NCBI GenBank assembly: GCA_022117465.1
Contig: JAHCGZ010000001.1
Location: 62,001 to 126,000 of the forward strand
Length of the DNA: 64,000 nt
Reading direction: 5' to 3'
DNA from: Candidatus Nitrosopumilus limneticus
GTDB taxonomy: Archaea; Thermoproteota; Nitrososphaeria; Nitrososphaerales; Nitrosopumilaceae
Under the pieces are notes generated by a model that ran no database searches, was not told the DNA's origin, and saw only the letters and a list, made by a program, of their open reading frames with translations. The position numbers and the translations under genes are program-made. This document shows positions 18,006 through 28,248 of the stretch, in pieces (position 1 is the stretch's first letter; every line of letters starts with the position of its first letter).

Positions 18006-18481
18006 GTGAATTATCATATGGGAGCACAAGATCTTCAAAAACTATACGAAATTAAATTACAAATTCAACAAATAGATAAAAAAAATAACTATAATTTTAT
18101 CATAGATTCAGACACAAAAGAAGGTAGAACTAGATTAGTCATTGATGAGTTTGGAACATGGAATAAAACCCCAAATTTAACACAAGAACAGGCGTCAGAA
18201 TACAGAAAAAAAGGGTTTAGACAGTTTGTACCAGACTTGATTGATTTTAAAAATAAAATGATTATAGAGTATCAAGAAGAATCCAAAGGGAATCAAGGAG
18301 TTCTAAGAAGACATGGAAAAATTAACAAAAAGGTCATGATGAATTTAGCGATGAAGACAAGGACATTTTCTATGAATTAGCAAAATTTAATCAATTAAAA
18401 ATTTGGGAGAATACTCCAATTAATGAGCAAAACAGAGAATTAAGAAATTTTTTAAAAACATTTTCAAATAAAAAAATATAA
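18006..18481 (+). pseudogene. hypothetical protein interrupted by an apparent frameshift
   Basis: Frame 0 (18006-18380) continues in the -1 frame from about 18332 as GHDEFSDEDKDIFYELAKFNQLKIWENTPINEQNRELRNFLKTFSNKKI, stop 18479-18481. Confidence 0.6.
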
Positions 18482-18520
18482 TTATAAAATTAAAATTTAA
18501 TAAAAATAATTTTTTAAAGT

Positions 18521-18619
18521 TCAGGGTAGAGGTTCATGGCCACGCTTATATCCACTCCATTTACGATATTCATAATCAGTCAATGGAGCATCGCAGCCGC
18601 ATTTACATACTATTTTCAT
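18521..18619 (-). CDS. 32-aa Cys-rich microprotein
   Basis: MKIVCKCGCDAPLTDYEYRKWSGYKRGHEPLP. Confidence 0.5.
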   Translation of the reverse strand: MKIVCKCGCDAPLTDYEYRKWSGYKRGHEPLP

Positions 18620-18744
18620 AATTAGATAATAATTACATTGTATTTTTAGATTATCTTTAATCTGAACTAACTATTCATCAACATCATTTCAATAAAATGA
18701 GATCAAAAAGATCGCAAATATTGTAAAAAACAAATAATGAAAAA

Positions 18745-20469
18745 TTATTTTGCACGAAGTTTCTCTTGAATTTGAGCTAAAATCAGGGCAGCTTTATCTT
18801 TATTTTCATATGCATCAACTGTCTCATCCATAATTGCATCAATTTCATAACTTTTATCAACTAAAATACTTGCAACATGATCATCTAAAGTTCCATTTCC
18901 AATCAAATAGTATGCAAAAACGGTATTTTTTTGCCCAATTCTATGAAGTCTATCCTCTGCTTGTCTATGAATAGCAGGACTCCAATCAAGTTCTGCAAAA
19001 ATTACATATTTTGCTCTAGTCAAATTAATACCAACATTTCCAGCACGAATACCTGCAATCATTAACTTTGACTCCCCTCGCTGAAATTTATCAATCTGAT
19101 CCTGCCTAAAAGTATCAGATTGTCCACCAATAATTGAAACTGGAGTAAACTCCTGAAGACTTTCATTTAGTAATTTATGAATTACTTTATGATGACAAAA
19201 TACAACTACACTTTCTTCAATTTCCATAATATTTTTTACAAAATTAATTACATGAGGTAGTTTAGCAATTCCAGCAACTTGTCTCTCACTTTGAATTGCT
19301 CTATGGTAAGATGCAGATTTTGAGAATTCAGTTTGTGCCTCTTTTTGTTCTACCTCTAATTTTTTCCAAATTTTATCTAATTCTTCTAAATAAAATTCAG
19401 TATCAGCTGCAATTACCTCTTTGTATCGGACCTTATCTTTTAATTCTTTTAATACATCAGATTTTTTTCTGCGAAGCATGACATGTTTTTGTAATTCATT
19501 TCGAAGGGAAGCCCGTTTATTTTCTAAAACAATTGCCTTACCCTTTTCATTTACATAACAAAAATATTCACAAAATTCTTTAAAACTACCTAATAACCCA
19601 GGTTTTAAAATATCAACAATAGGCCATATTTCAGAGCCACGATTGTAAATAGGCGTTCCAGAAAGTCCAATTCTATATTTAACACTAGGTAACGCTGCAA
19701 GTTTTTTGACAGCCTTATATTTTTGAGTAGTTTTAGATCTTAAATTATGAACTTCATCGCAAACAATAGTACGAATTCCAACTTGTTCTAAATCCACAGA
19801 ACGTTTGAGAAGTAATTCATAATTTATTAAATAAATATCAGATTCAGGCAATTGTGAAGATTTACCAATTCTAATTAAAGTAACACTTGGAGATTCAGTT
19901 TCAATAACTCTACCATTTTTACTTTTCTTTTTTAAAAATTTTTCAATTTCTCGCTCCCAATTATTTAAAGTAACTAGTGGTGCAACAATAAGCACAGGAA
20001 AAGTTTGTTTTTCAGTAGATACGTAAGATAAAGTTTGGACCGTCTTCCCAAGGCCCATTTCATCTGCAAGCAGTGCATTTCCAGAAGATTTGAGTAAAAA
20101 GTCCAAGCCTTCTTTTTGAAAGTTCATCAATTTACCTCTAAACTGTTCACCAGGTTTTGCTCGTTTCAATTTATGATTTATTGGAAGTAATTTAGGTTTA
20201 GGAGCATATGTTTTTACAATTTTTCTTTGCCAGACAGTTTTGGATAAAATTTCCAAAGGGAATCGATCCATCAATAATTTTAGTTGAGTTATACTTTCAT
20301 GCGTGTCCTCAATAATTACCTCATTTTCACTTTCACCATACCATGCTTTGGAAGTTAAACTAGAGATCTTATCTATTGCTAAACTACCAGTAATTTTCCA
20401 ACACCAAAGTTTGGAATATTTGTCCTGAACATATTCCAATGTACCAAAATTTTCTAGAGAGGTTTCCAT
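18745..20469 (-). CDS. SNF2-family DEAD/H helicase
   Basis: LLADEMGLGKTVQTL, CDEVHNLRS, GLSGTPIYN, QAEDRLHRIGQ. Confidence 0.9.
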   Translation of the reverse strand: METSLENFGTLEYVQDKYSKLWCWKITGSLAIDKISSLTSKAWYGESENEVIIEDTHESITQLKLLMDRFPLEILSKTVWQRKIVKTYAPKPKLLPINHKLKRAKPGEQFRGKLMNFQKEGLDFLLKSSGNALLADEMGLGKTVQTLSYVSTEKQTFPVLIVAPLVTLNNWEREIEKFLKKKSKNGRVIETESPSVTLIRIGKSSQLPESDIYLINYELLLKRSVDLEQVGIRTIVCDEVHNLRSKTTQKYKAVKKLAALPSVKYRIGLSGTPIYNRGSEIWPIVDILKPGLLGSFKEFCEYFCYVNEKGKAIVLENKRASLRNELQKHVMLRRKKSDVLKELKDKVRYKEVIAADTEFYLEELDKIWKKLEVEQKEAQTEFSKSASYHRAIQSERQVAGIAKLPHVINFVKNIMEIEESVVVFCHHKVIHKLLNESLQEFTPVSIIGGQSDTFRQDQIDKFQRGESKLMIAGIRAGNVGINLTRAKYVIFAELDWSPAIHRQAEDRLHRIGQKNTVFAYYLIGNGTLDDHVASILVDKSYEIDAIMDETVDAYENKDKAALILAQIQEKLRAK

Positions 20470-20705
20470 AATTTGTAGCTGGTAACTTTTTTTACTCTTA
20501 TGAATCTTCAGGTTTGTTTAGATCAGTTAGAAAAAAAATAGAAAACAAGAAGAGTTAAAATATAAGATATTTCCATAGTGTTGGAGAAAATTAAAAATGC
20601 AGTTAGGCACGATTTGTAAAAATTATTCTTAATTTAATGCATGAAACAAGTATTTAAAAAAAGATTTTAACATAAGTTTAAAATTAATATAAAATAAAAT
20701 TTATT

Positions 20706-21386
20706 ATGCAATTTATTCAAAATGAAGAGCCAAATGTTCAAAAACCAATCATGATTGCAGCTATGCAAGATATGGGTAATGTAGGAAGCATCGTAATTAA
20801 TTTCATAAATAAATCACTAAAATCAAAACCATTTAGAACTGCTAAAGTGTCATTTCCAACGTATGTGATAGATAATGGTGGGTATGTAGATTTACCAAAA
20901 GAAAGTTGGGAATATAGATACACAGATGATTTAATTATATTTGGAGGAGGTAACGGCCAACCACAAGACAATAATGAATTAAATTTACTTTGTAAGGATG
21001 TAATTGATGTGGCAGAAAAATATTCTGCAAAATTCATTTACACATTAGGCGGATTTCATACAAATAGGATTTTAAAAAATAACCCTAAAACATACATTAC
21101 TACAACATCAATGGAATTAAAAAAACAGATGGAAAAATTGGAATTAGATATTACGCCGCAAAAATCAGCAATTACAGGATTTAATGGATTAATTCTTGGA
21201 TTTGCCAAAAATCATAAAATTCAAGGAATTGGCATGTATGGAGAATTAAATCAACCAGAAATTCCCCAATATAGAGCAGCAATTAGCATCATCAAAACAA
21301 TTGAAAAATTAACATATAGAAAATTAGGAAGCACCGAGGAATTGGAAATATTAGCACACGAAATGGATCAAAAATTCAGAAATTAG
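20706..21386 (+). CDS. PAC2 family protein (proteasome assembly chaperone-like)
   Basis: AMQDMGNVGSIVINFINK, YTLGGFHTNR, NGLILGFAK. Confidence 0.75.
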   Translation: MQFIQNEEPNVQKPIMIAAMQDMGNVGSIVINFINKSLKSKPFRTAKVSFPTYVIDNGGYVDLPKESWEYRYTDDLIIFGGGNGQPQDNNELNLLCKDVIDVAEKYSAKFIYTLGGFHTNRILKNNPKTYITTTSMELKKQMEKLELDITPQKSAITGFNGLILGFAKNHKIQGIGMYGELNQPEIPQYRAAISIIKTIEKLTYRKLGSTEELEILAHEMDQKFRN

Positions 21387-21517
21387 TGGGCAGTACCAAC
21401 TTCATGTGGAGCAGTATTTTCATCATGACAATCACAGGTGCATAGTAGTGTACTGTGATTATTAATGCAATCTATACACTCAAAATGTTTTCGATTTTCA
21501 CATGCAGCACAAATCAT
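21383..21517 (-). CDS. 44-aa Cys-rich zinc-binding microprotein
   Basis: MICAACENRKHFECIDCINNHSTLLCTCDCHDENTAPHEVGTAH; stop overlaps the convergent PAC2 stop. Confidence 0.55.
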   Translation of the reverse strand: MICAACENRKHFECIDCINNHSTLLCTCDCHDENTAPHEVGTAH

Positions 21518-21595
21518 AGTTAACCGTTACAAATACTTGAATTTGAATATTTCTTTAATTAAAGAGTTTTTAAGGCAAATAAATAAAACAGATTA

Positions 21596-21934
21596 TTGAA
21601 AATTTTTCATAAATCAACGTGCATTACATGTAAAAAAACTTTGACAGAAATAGAACGAATGAAAATAGATGTGGAGTCAAGAGATTTTTTCAAAGATCCT
21701 TTTACAGAAATTGAATTAAAGAAAATAATTATAATGACAGGAAAAAAACCTGTAGAATTACTTAGAAAAAGAGACAAGACATACAAAGAAATGAAATTAG
21801 ATCAAAATAAAAAAACAGACTCTGAAATAATAAAGCTCATGATAAAGTATCCTGGATTAATTTTACGTCCAATCATAGTTTTAAAAAATAAAGCTATAGT
21901 AGGTAAAATAGATCCTAAAGAGTTAAAAAATTAA
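21596..21934 (+). CDS. ArsC/Spx-family arsenate reductase-like protein
   Basis: CITCKKTLTEIE N-terminal CxxC and thioredoxin-like ArsC pattern with LILRPIIVLKNKAIVGK. Confidence 0.75.
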   Translation: MKIFHKSTCITCKKTLTEIERMKIDVESRDFFKDPFTEIELKKIIIMTGKKPVELLRKRDKTYKEMKLDQNKKTDSEIIKLMIKYPGLILRPIIVLKNKAIVGKIDPKELKN

Positions 21935-22179
21935 TCAGAATTTTCTTGTTTAAAAATTCTAATTGCCTCTAAATGTGAGCAGTTAGCCTTTTGTCCATTT
22001 CCATGATGAAATTTGTAATAATTTTTAAATCCAAAACACTCACAAGTATCACCAGTAACAAAATAAGATTTCTCTGGATCAGAGGAGGACTTTATTTGAA
22101 ATAAATCAGCCTCAATTTTTATCACATAGCCAGAGTCTACCAATTTTTTTGCTTTTTTAATAGTGTTTGAACTGCTCAT
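21931..22179 (-). CDS. standalone SWIM zinc-finger-like protein
   Basis: CECFGFKNYYKFHHGNGQKANCSHLEAI = CxC...CxH. Confidence 0.6.
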   Translation of the reverse strand: MSSSNTIKKAKKLVDSGYVIKIEADLFQIKSSSDPEKSYFVTGDTCECFGFKNYYKFHHGNGQKANCSHLEAIRIFKQENSD

Positions 22180-22231
22180 AATACAACCAAAATCTAATAA
22201 TATTATAAGCTATTTTTATCAAAAGCCAATA

Positions 22232-23290
22232 TTGAGTCTAAAAAAATACATTGCCAAACGTGCAATCACAATGTTTGGGGTACTGCTAATCACATTACTA
22301 ATCACAATAATGCTTGTTGGCTCAAACATGGATACAATTCTCAAACAAGGAGTAATGTTTCAAGTCAGATCTGAAATTACTGAAAATTCAGCAATAGTTG
22401 AAAGTTTTTCATCAGTTAAAGAATTTGAAGCATTTATTGAAAGTCAAACACAACAACGGATAAAAAACTTAGGATTGGATGAACCGTGGTATTCGCCTCA
22501 AAGAATCGGATTAGCAATGTATAAAATAATTTTATTGGATTTTGGACACGCGACTTTTCTAACAAGTGATTTAGGATCATCAGATGTAAAAGAAATTATT
22601 TTGGAGAAACTCCCAAGAACAATTTTATTATTTACAACAGCTACAATTTTAATTTCAATAGTAGGAATTTTTGTAGGAGCACTATCAGCAAGTAAAATTG
22701 GTTCCACATTAGATAGACTCACATCTAGTTTTGCAATTATTAGTTCAAGTTTTCCAGTTTGGTGGATTGGAATGTTAATGATATTTTTATTTTCGTTTAC
22801 ATATCAAATATTTCCAGCAAGAGCAACTCCAGATATTCCAGCATCAAATCCGGAATATTTGGGCGCGTTACTATACCACATGACATTACCATTAATTACA
22901 ATAGTAATGATGGGATTTGGTTCTTGGGCATATTTAGTTAGAAACTTTATGGTTGGAATTATGCAAGAGGATTTCATAATAGCAAAAAAAGCAATTGGAA
23001 TTAAACAAAATAAAATTACATACACTCATGCATTAAAAAATGCAGCACCGCCAATTGTTACAATTTTAGCACTAAGCTTATCAGGCTCTTTAGGTGGAGC
23101 AATAATTACAGAAGCCATATTTGATTGGCCAGGTATGGGTAGACTCTATTTTGAGGCTATTACAGTTATGGATTTGCCAGTAATTATTGGTGCAACTTAC
23201 ATTCTTACAGTATTTTTCCTAGTTAGTATATTCATTTCAGATTTACTTTATGGATATTTTGATCCAAGAATTAAGACCAGTACGGAGTAA
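22232..23290 (+). CDS. ABC transporter permease, DppB family
   Basis: LKNAAPPIVTILALSLSGSLGGAIITEAIFDWPGMGRL; TTG start at 22232 (MSLKKYIAKRAITMFG) preferred over the extended ORF start at 22163. Confidence 0.85.
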   Translation: MSLKKYIAKRAITMFGVLLITLLITIMLVGSNMDTILKQGVMFQVRSEITENSAIVESFSSVKEFEAFIESQTQQRIKNLGLDEPWYSPQRIGLAMYKIILLDFGHATFLTSDLGSSDVKEIILEKLPRTILLFTTATILISIVGIFVGALSASKIGSTLDRLTSSFAIISSSFPVWWIGMLMIFLFSFTYQIFPARATPDIPASNPEYLGALLYHMTLPLITIVMMGFGSWAYLVRNFMVGIMQEDFIIAKKAIGIKQNKITYTHALKNAAPPIVTILALSLSGSLGGAIITEAIFDWPGMGRLYFEAITVMDLPVIIGATYILTVFFLVSIFISDLLYGYFDPRIKTSTE

Positions 23291-23295
23291 TCAAG

Positions 23296-24663
23296 ATGAG
23301 CATTATTACACCTCAAGACATTAAAAAAGAATTTTTTAAAAGTAAGATGGGAATTGTAGGAATTTCAATTCTTATGATTTTAATTGTAACATCAATAATT
23401 ACAATAATCATAATTCCTGTAGAAACGTTTCAAGAATGGAATAACCCCGGAAATTGGATAACATATCCAAAAACAGCAATGCCAATTTGGGTAAATTTAT
23501 TCTTATTTGAAAAGATCCCAGAACATAAAATCTTAACAGAACCAAATATTCAAAATTCTTCAAATGATGAGATTAATTTGTCATCACATCAATTCAGTTT
23601 TAATTTTGGATATGATCAATTTCCAAATGATTTTATTTATTCATATTCATCAGAATATGTTAATTCACCATTACTAGAAATGTCAGTTATTCGACCAGAT
23701 GGAATTAAATTAAAATTACTTGCAACATCTCTTCCATATTCAAGTACAATTACTACTCACGAAGATAAAATATTTTCAACTGATGCCATGATAAAAAAAG
23801 AATTAAGTTTACAAGAGAATGAATTTGAATTTAAAATAGATAAATTATCGGCAGAAAATATTATTTTTTCAAAAATTAAAGTGAATGAACCTCTAAAAGG
23901 AAATTATGTATTTTTAATTAATTTGTATGAAATTAACGAAAAAAGCGAAATTACCGAATCAAATTTAATCATAGGAGGCAAAGTATTTGGAATAATGGGC
24001 ACAGATGAATTACGTAGAGACTTAGCTATTGGATTATTGTGGGGAACACCACTTGCACTATTTATTGGAATTGTTGTCTCAATTGCATCAGTGATTATGG
24101 GATTAATTTATGGGGTGTATGCTGGATTCAAGGGTAAAAAAACAGATGAAGCATTGATGAGATTTAATGATGTCATCTACGCATTACCAGTGTTGCCTTT
24201 TCTAATTATTCTTTCAGTAACAATAAGTAATAGCATATTTGTAATGATTGGATTTTTAATGATTTTTGGATGGGTAGGTATTGCAAAAGTAGCAAGAAGT
24301 ATGTCATTACAAATCAAGACACGCGGGTATGTGGAAGCTGCAACAATGATGGGTCAAAAAGATACAAAAATGATTTTAAAACATATTTTACCACAATTAC
24401 TACCATATGCATTTGCAAGTGTGGCAATATCAGTTCCAGCAGCAATCACTACTGAAGCAGGATTAAGTTTTCTAGGATTAGGCGACCCATCATTTCCAAC
24501 ATGGGGACAAATTTTACATGATGCCAATACATTTGGTGCAACTGCAAGAGGATTATGGTGGTGGATTGTACCTCCAGGAATTATGATTGCCATAACAGGT
24601 TTAGCGTTTGTATTTATTGGAAATGCCCTAGATTCAATAATAAACCCAAAATTAAAAAGATAA
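23296..24663 (+). CDS. ABC transporter permease, DppC family with large extracytoplasmic insert
   Basis: DELRRDLAIGLLWGTPLALFIG...ILPQLLPYAFASVAISVPAAITTEAGLSFLGLGDPSFPTWG. Confidence 0.85.
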   Translation: MSIITPQDIKKEFFKSKMGIVGISILMILIVTSIITIIIIPVETFQEWNNPGNWITYPKTAMPIWVNLFLFEKIPEHKILTEPNIQNSSNDEINLSSHQFSFNFGYDQFPNDFIYSYSSEYVNSPLLEMSVIRPDGIKLKLLATSLPYSSTITTHEDKIFSTDAMIKKELSLQENEFEFKIDKLSAENIIFSKIKVNEPLKGNYVFLINLYEINEKSEITESNLIIGGKVFGIMGTDELRRDLAIGLLWGTPLALFIGIVVSIASVIMGLIYGVYAGFKGKKTDEALMRFNDVIYALPVLPFLIILSVTISNSIFVMIGFLMIFGWVGIAKVARSMSLQIKTRGYVEAATMMGQKDTKMILKHILPQLLPYAFASVAISVPAAITTEAGLSFLGLGDPSFPTWGQILHDANTFGATARGLWWWIVPPGIMIAITGLAFVFIGNALDSIINPKLKR

Positions 24664-24984
24664 TTAGAAACTATAATTTCGAATTATATCTAAAGCAGAA
24701 TCATTTAATTTTATTGTGTATGTTAAGGAATTAGGATCATTTTTAGTATCTGATAAAATATCAGTGAATTTAGTTTTCTCCTCTTCAGTTGCACCTGCCT
24801 CATGAGCACACAAGTTGAAGGCTTTTAGATTTAAATTATGAGATAGAAGATGTGAGATAAATTTTTTATAATCTTCAGGATTTGACCAAGGTTTATTTTT
24901 TTCAGAACATGCTGCAATCCAAACATCAACAGAATTATGAAAAATAACTTTTTTACGAATCTCATCTAATGATAAACTATTCAT
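24664..24984 (-). CDS. hypothetical protein
   Basis: 106-aa ORF adjoining 24985. Confidence 0.55.
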   Translation of the reverse strand: MNSLSLDEIRKKVIFHNSVDVWIAACSEKNKPWSNPEDYKKFISHLLSHNLNLKAFNLCAHEAGATEEEKTKFTDILSDTKNDPNSLTYTIKLNDSALDIIRNYSF

Positions 24985-25332
24985 CTAGAAATCTGCTCTT
25001 TGCATTTTTGATCCACATCTTGGGCAAGTACCACCATTATGCTTATTTCTGCAAACAAGACAAACATACTTTACATTGGTACTATCGCCTTGACTACTAC
25101 TTCCAAAGAAACCGCCGCCTAAACCACTAGAGTTTCCGCCATAGTTGCCCATTTGTCGTTTTCTCAGATACATTGGAAGCAAAATGAAGATTGCCATAAC
25201 CAATCCAATGCTGATAAACCATGGAACACCAAGATAACCTAGAACAATTTGTAATCCAATACTAAATACAAGTGAAGCAGCTAAAAAAATATAATATCGT
25301 TTAAGTTGAGGATTCAAATTACTAGCAGTCAT
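24985..25332 (-). CDS. membrane protein with C-terminal zinc ribbon
   Basis: Two TM helices then CLVCRNKHNGGTCPRCGSKM. Confidence 0.65.
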   Translation of the reverse strand: MTASNLNPQLKRYYIFLAASLVFSIGLQIVLGYLGVPWFISIGLVMAIFILLPMYLRKRQMGNYGGNSSGLGGGFFGSSSQGDSTNVKYVCLVCRNKHNGGTCPRCGSKMQRADF

Positions 25333-25392
25333 TTAAAAAAGGTTATAAAGCTTTGTTAGTTTTTTCCATTTTCATATTACATATTTTTGTAA

Positions 25393-25791
25393 TTAATTAA
25401 TTGAAAGTGGAATAACATTGCCATTACTATCCCAAGCAAAAATGGAGTCATCATTGTAAGGAAATTTAATTATTAGAGAAATCAATCCAAAAAAATTATT
25501 CAAATCAGTTACAGAAGGTTCTGCTGAACCAGAGGGATGAGAGTGTACAACTCCAATGTAACTAGTATCAAAAGGCAAAAAAGAATGAGGAAATCCAGCA
25601 AATGTTGGTCCTGTAAAATCAAATGGAGGAATTGCTAGTCCATCAATTTTTATTTCGCCATTTCTTGATTTTCCTTTTAATATCAAAATGCATTCATTGG
25701 GATGCTTAATTTTACAATATGTAATAATACTATCTAGTACTGATTTTTCCAATAACACTTTACGTTCAATTTTTTTATTTTTAAAAAACAC
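25393..25791 (-). CDS. JAB1/MPN/Mov34 (JAMM) metalloprotease-like protein
   Basis: Motif GVVHSHPSGSAEPSVTDLNNF = HxH-x10-D with an upstream Glu. Confidence 0.8.
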   Translation of the reverse strand: MFFKNKKIERKVLLEKSVLDSIITYCKIKHPNECILILKGKSRNGEIKIDGLAIPPFDFTGPTFAGFPHSFLPFDTSYIGVVHSHPSGSAEPSVTDLNNFFGLISLIIKFPYNDDSIFAWDSNGNVIPLSIN

Positions 25792-25822
25792 AAAAAGACT
25801 TCAATTACTTAGTAAATTAGTT

Positions 25823-27112
25823 TTAAGATCTGGATATAATATATTGAGAATTAGAAAATATTCTTAATTTACCTTCAATTTTAGATATAATTTCAGGAAT
25901 GTTGGAATTTATTTCATCAATTCGAGATAAAATTTCTTTAGATTTTAGATGAGAATCATTTTCAGCATCAATATTTTTTAAAAGATCATTTTCAAGAGAT
26001 GTCAGATTTTGAGGTTTTAAATTAGTTAATTCAATTTTCATAGAATTAAAAATATTTGTATAATTTGATACTTTTTTGATAAACTCATCTAGTAATTCTT
26101 TAGTTTCAGATAATTGTAGTAAAGTTTTTTCAGTATCTTTGACAGATATAGAGCCAGAAGAAATTCCTTTTCGAATATTTTCTAAAATGATTATAATGGT
26201 ATTAGTGTTTTCAGGGACAAGTGCATCAAATGGGTCATCAACTAAAGTGGATAAAACAGTACTTTGTTCCTTATCCAATGAGGATCCATATGCATACCTA
26301 CCAAGAGGACGAGAAATTTTTGTGAATTGAGCATCAATTTCAGATTTTATATGAGATTTCTGAACAGTAAAGTCATTAAATTTATTTTGTAAATCAATAA
26401 ATTTCTTATAACTTTCTGAAGAATGAATTTCAACAAGAGAATTTTCTAAAATAAGTTTCTTATTTTCAAATAATTTTAAATTATTTAATATGTCAATGTT
26501 TCTTTTTGTTTTATCATTTAATTCTAAATGAAGAGATTTAATTTTTTTTAACAATTCACTAATTTCATTAAAAGTAGATTGCGTAGACGCATAATGTTTT
26601 AGAAGTTTTGAGATATTTTCAGAATTTTCATTAATAATTTTAAGATTATTAGTTAGTTGAATTGCATATTTTTTTGCAAAAATATGAATTACTCTAGTTT
26701 GTCTTCCTAAAACATCACCGAGTTTTTTAAGAAGTTGAGTTAAAAAATAATCTAATTTTGTTGCATCATCTATAGTTGAAACTTGCATTAGACTTTTGAC
26801 ATCTTTTTTTAAGATATCAATTACTTGTTGTTTACCTCTAACTACAATTATAGCTAAATGCTTATCAATATCATCAATATTCAAATTGTCTTTCTCAAGA
26901 ACAATACCAATTTTTATTAAATCATCAATAAGAGTAGCAGTATTATTTCTTAAATTTTTTATTTCAAAAAGTGTTTGGGATTCTCTTAATTGACTAAGAT
27001 CCGATATTATTTTAGGAACATCATCTAGTGAAATATTTTGATTAGTGGATTTACGCTCTTGAGATGACTCTATTGATGATTCAACTGGTTTTTTACCCCA
27101 TCCAAATACCAT
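25823..27112 (-). CDS. large coiled-coil protein of unknown function
   Basis: 429-aa ORF rich in K/E/L/I heptad-like patterns. Confidence 0.6.
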   Translation of the reverse strand: MVFGWGKKPVESSIESSQERKSTNQNISLDDVPKIISDLSQLRESQTLFEIKNLRNNTATLIDDLIKIGIVLEKDNLNIDDIDKHLAIIVVRGKQQVIDILKKDVKSLMQVSTIDDATKLDYFLTQLLKKLGDVLGRQTRVIHIFAKKYAIQLTNNLKIINENSENISKLLKHYASTQSTFNEISELLKKIKSLHLELNDKTKRNIDILNNLKLFENKKLILENSLVEIHSSESYKKFIDLQNKFNDFTVQKSHIKSEIDAQFTKISRPLGRYAYGSSLDKEQSTVLSTLVDDPFDALVPENTNTIIIILENIRKGISSGSISVKDTEKTLLQLSETKELLDEFIKKVSNYTNIFNSMKIELTNLKPQNLTSLENDLLKNIDAENDSHLKSKEILSRIDEINSNIPEIISKIEGKLRIFSNSQYIISRS

Positions 27113-27189
27113 TTGTTAGTTTTATCATAATGGGATTAAAAATGATTCTTTAACTAAATCTTAAAATTTAATGATAAGCGCACATATTC

Positions 27190-27651
27190 ATGGTAAGAAA
27201 GTTACAAAAATCATTTCAGACAGGAACTGTAAAGAAAATAATCAAAATCAATGCATCAAAAGACAAAGTTTGGAGAAAAATTAGCAATATAGTAGGTTTG
27301 CCTTCATGGTTAGTAGATGTAACAAAAACAGAGTATCTCTCTAAAAAGAAAAAGGGGGTTGGATCAATTAGACTAATCACATTTGAAGACGGAAATAAAA
27401 TTGAAGAACATATTGTAGCATGGGAAAATGGGAAATATTTTACATATGTTGCAACAGTAGGATTGCCATTAAGAGCATATGTTGCCACAATTTCTATTAA
27501 GAGTAAAACAAAAACAACTACACAACTAACATGGAAATCATATCTTAACAGTGAAAAAATGTCTGAAAAGCAATTTCATGAATTTTTAGTATTCATGGGT
27601 TGTTTTTATCAGGCATCATTAGAAAATTTAAAAATATTACTAGAAAAATAA
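27190..27651 (+). CDS. SRPBCC/polyketide cyclase-like protein
   Basis: KIIKINASKDKVWRKISNIVGLPSWLVDVTKTEYLS. Confidence 0.65.
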   Translation: MVRKLQKSFQTGTVKKIIKINASKDKVWRKISNIVGLPSWLVDVTKTEYLSKKKKGVGSIRLITFEDGNKIEEHIVAWENGKYFTYVATVGLPLRAYVATISIKSKTKTTTQLTWKSYLNSEKMSEKQFHEFLVFMGCFYQASLENLKILLEK

Positions 27652-27704
27652 CACTAGTTACATTTTAGGTCAAAATGTAAATACTGTGAATCACTAAAAA
27701 AATT

Positions 27705-28016
27705 ATGAGCGATATGCGGTTCATCATTTTAGGAGTTGCATTAATTTTTGTAGGTGTTATTATTTTAGGTGCATTTGGTCATGAGTACCAAGCTGCAACA
27801 ATAGAATCAAATGAATTTGGAACATGTTATGAATACTATGAGGACAAACCACCTGCAAAAATCAATTGTTCTTTTAAAATAATGGATCAAGTATTATTTT
27901 TTGGATTAGTTTTAGGATTCATCATATCTGGAATTATTTCATTGATAAAGGGAGTTAAAGGTGACTGGGATAGTAAAATAAAACCAGAAGACGCAGTTGG
28001 TCCAGGTAAGCAATAG
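27705..28016 (+). CDS. small membrane protein
   Basis: Two TM helices. Confidence 0.5.
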   Translation: MSDMRFIILGVALIFVGVIILGAFGHEYQAATIESNEFGTCYEYYEDKPPAKINCSFKIMDQVLFFGLVLGFIISGIISLIKGVKGDWDSKIKPEDAVGPGKQ

Positions 28017-28023
28017 TAATATT

Positions 28024-28248
28024 CTATGTGTCAGAATTTTTGGCATTAAAAATTAAATCTGAATCACCCTTGATGTTTTTATCAACTTGGTAATCTGTTT
28101 TTGATTTAATCATTTTTTTTCTAATATCATGCATAATTTTTTCATTATCACTAAGAACATCATAGTGATATCTTTGAATATGATCAAAATAATTTAAAAC
28201 TAAATTATCATCATCATCAAAAACTTTTTCACAATAGTCACATTTCAT
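28024..28248 (-). CDS. C2H2-type zinc-finger small protein
   Basis: CDYCEKVFDDDDNLVLNYFDHIQRYH. Confidence 0.6.
   Translation of the reverse strand: MKCDYCEKVFDDDDNLVLNYFDHIQRYHYDVLSDNEKIMHDIRKKMIKSKTDYQVDKNIKGDSDLIFNAKNSDT

Noticed and set aside
23074-23082. TTAGCACTA inside the DppB gene
   Set aside because: In coding sequence (encodes L-A-L-S), no promoter context; treated as the expected chance hit.
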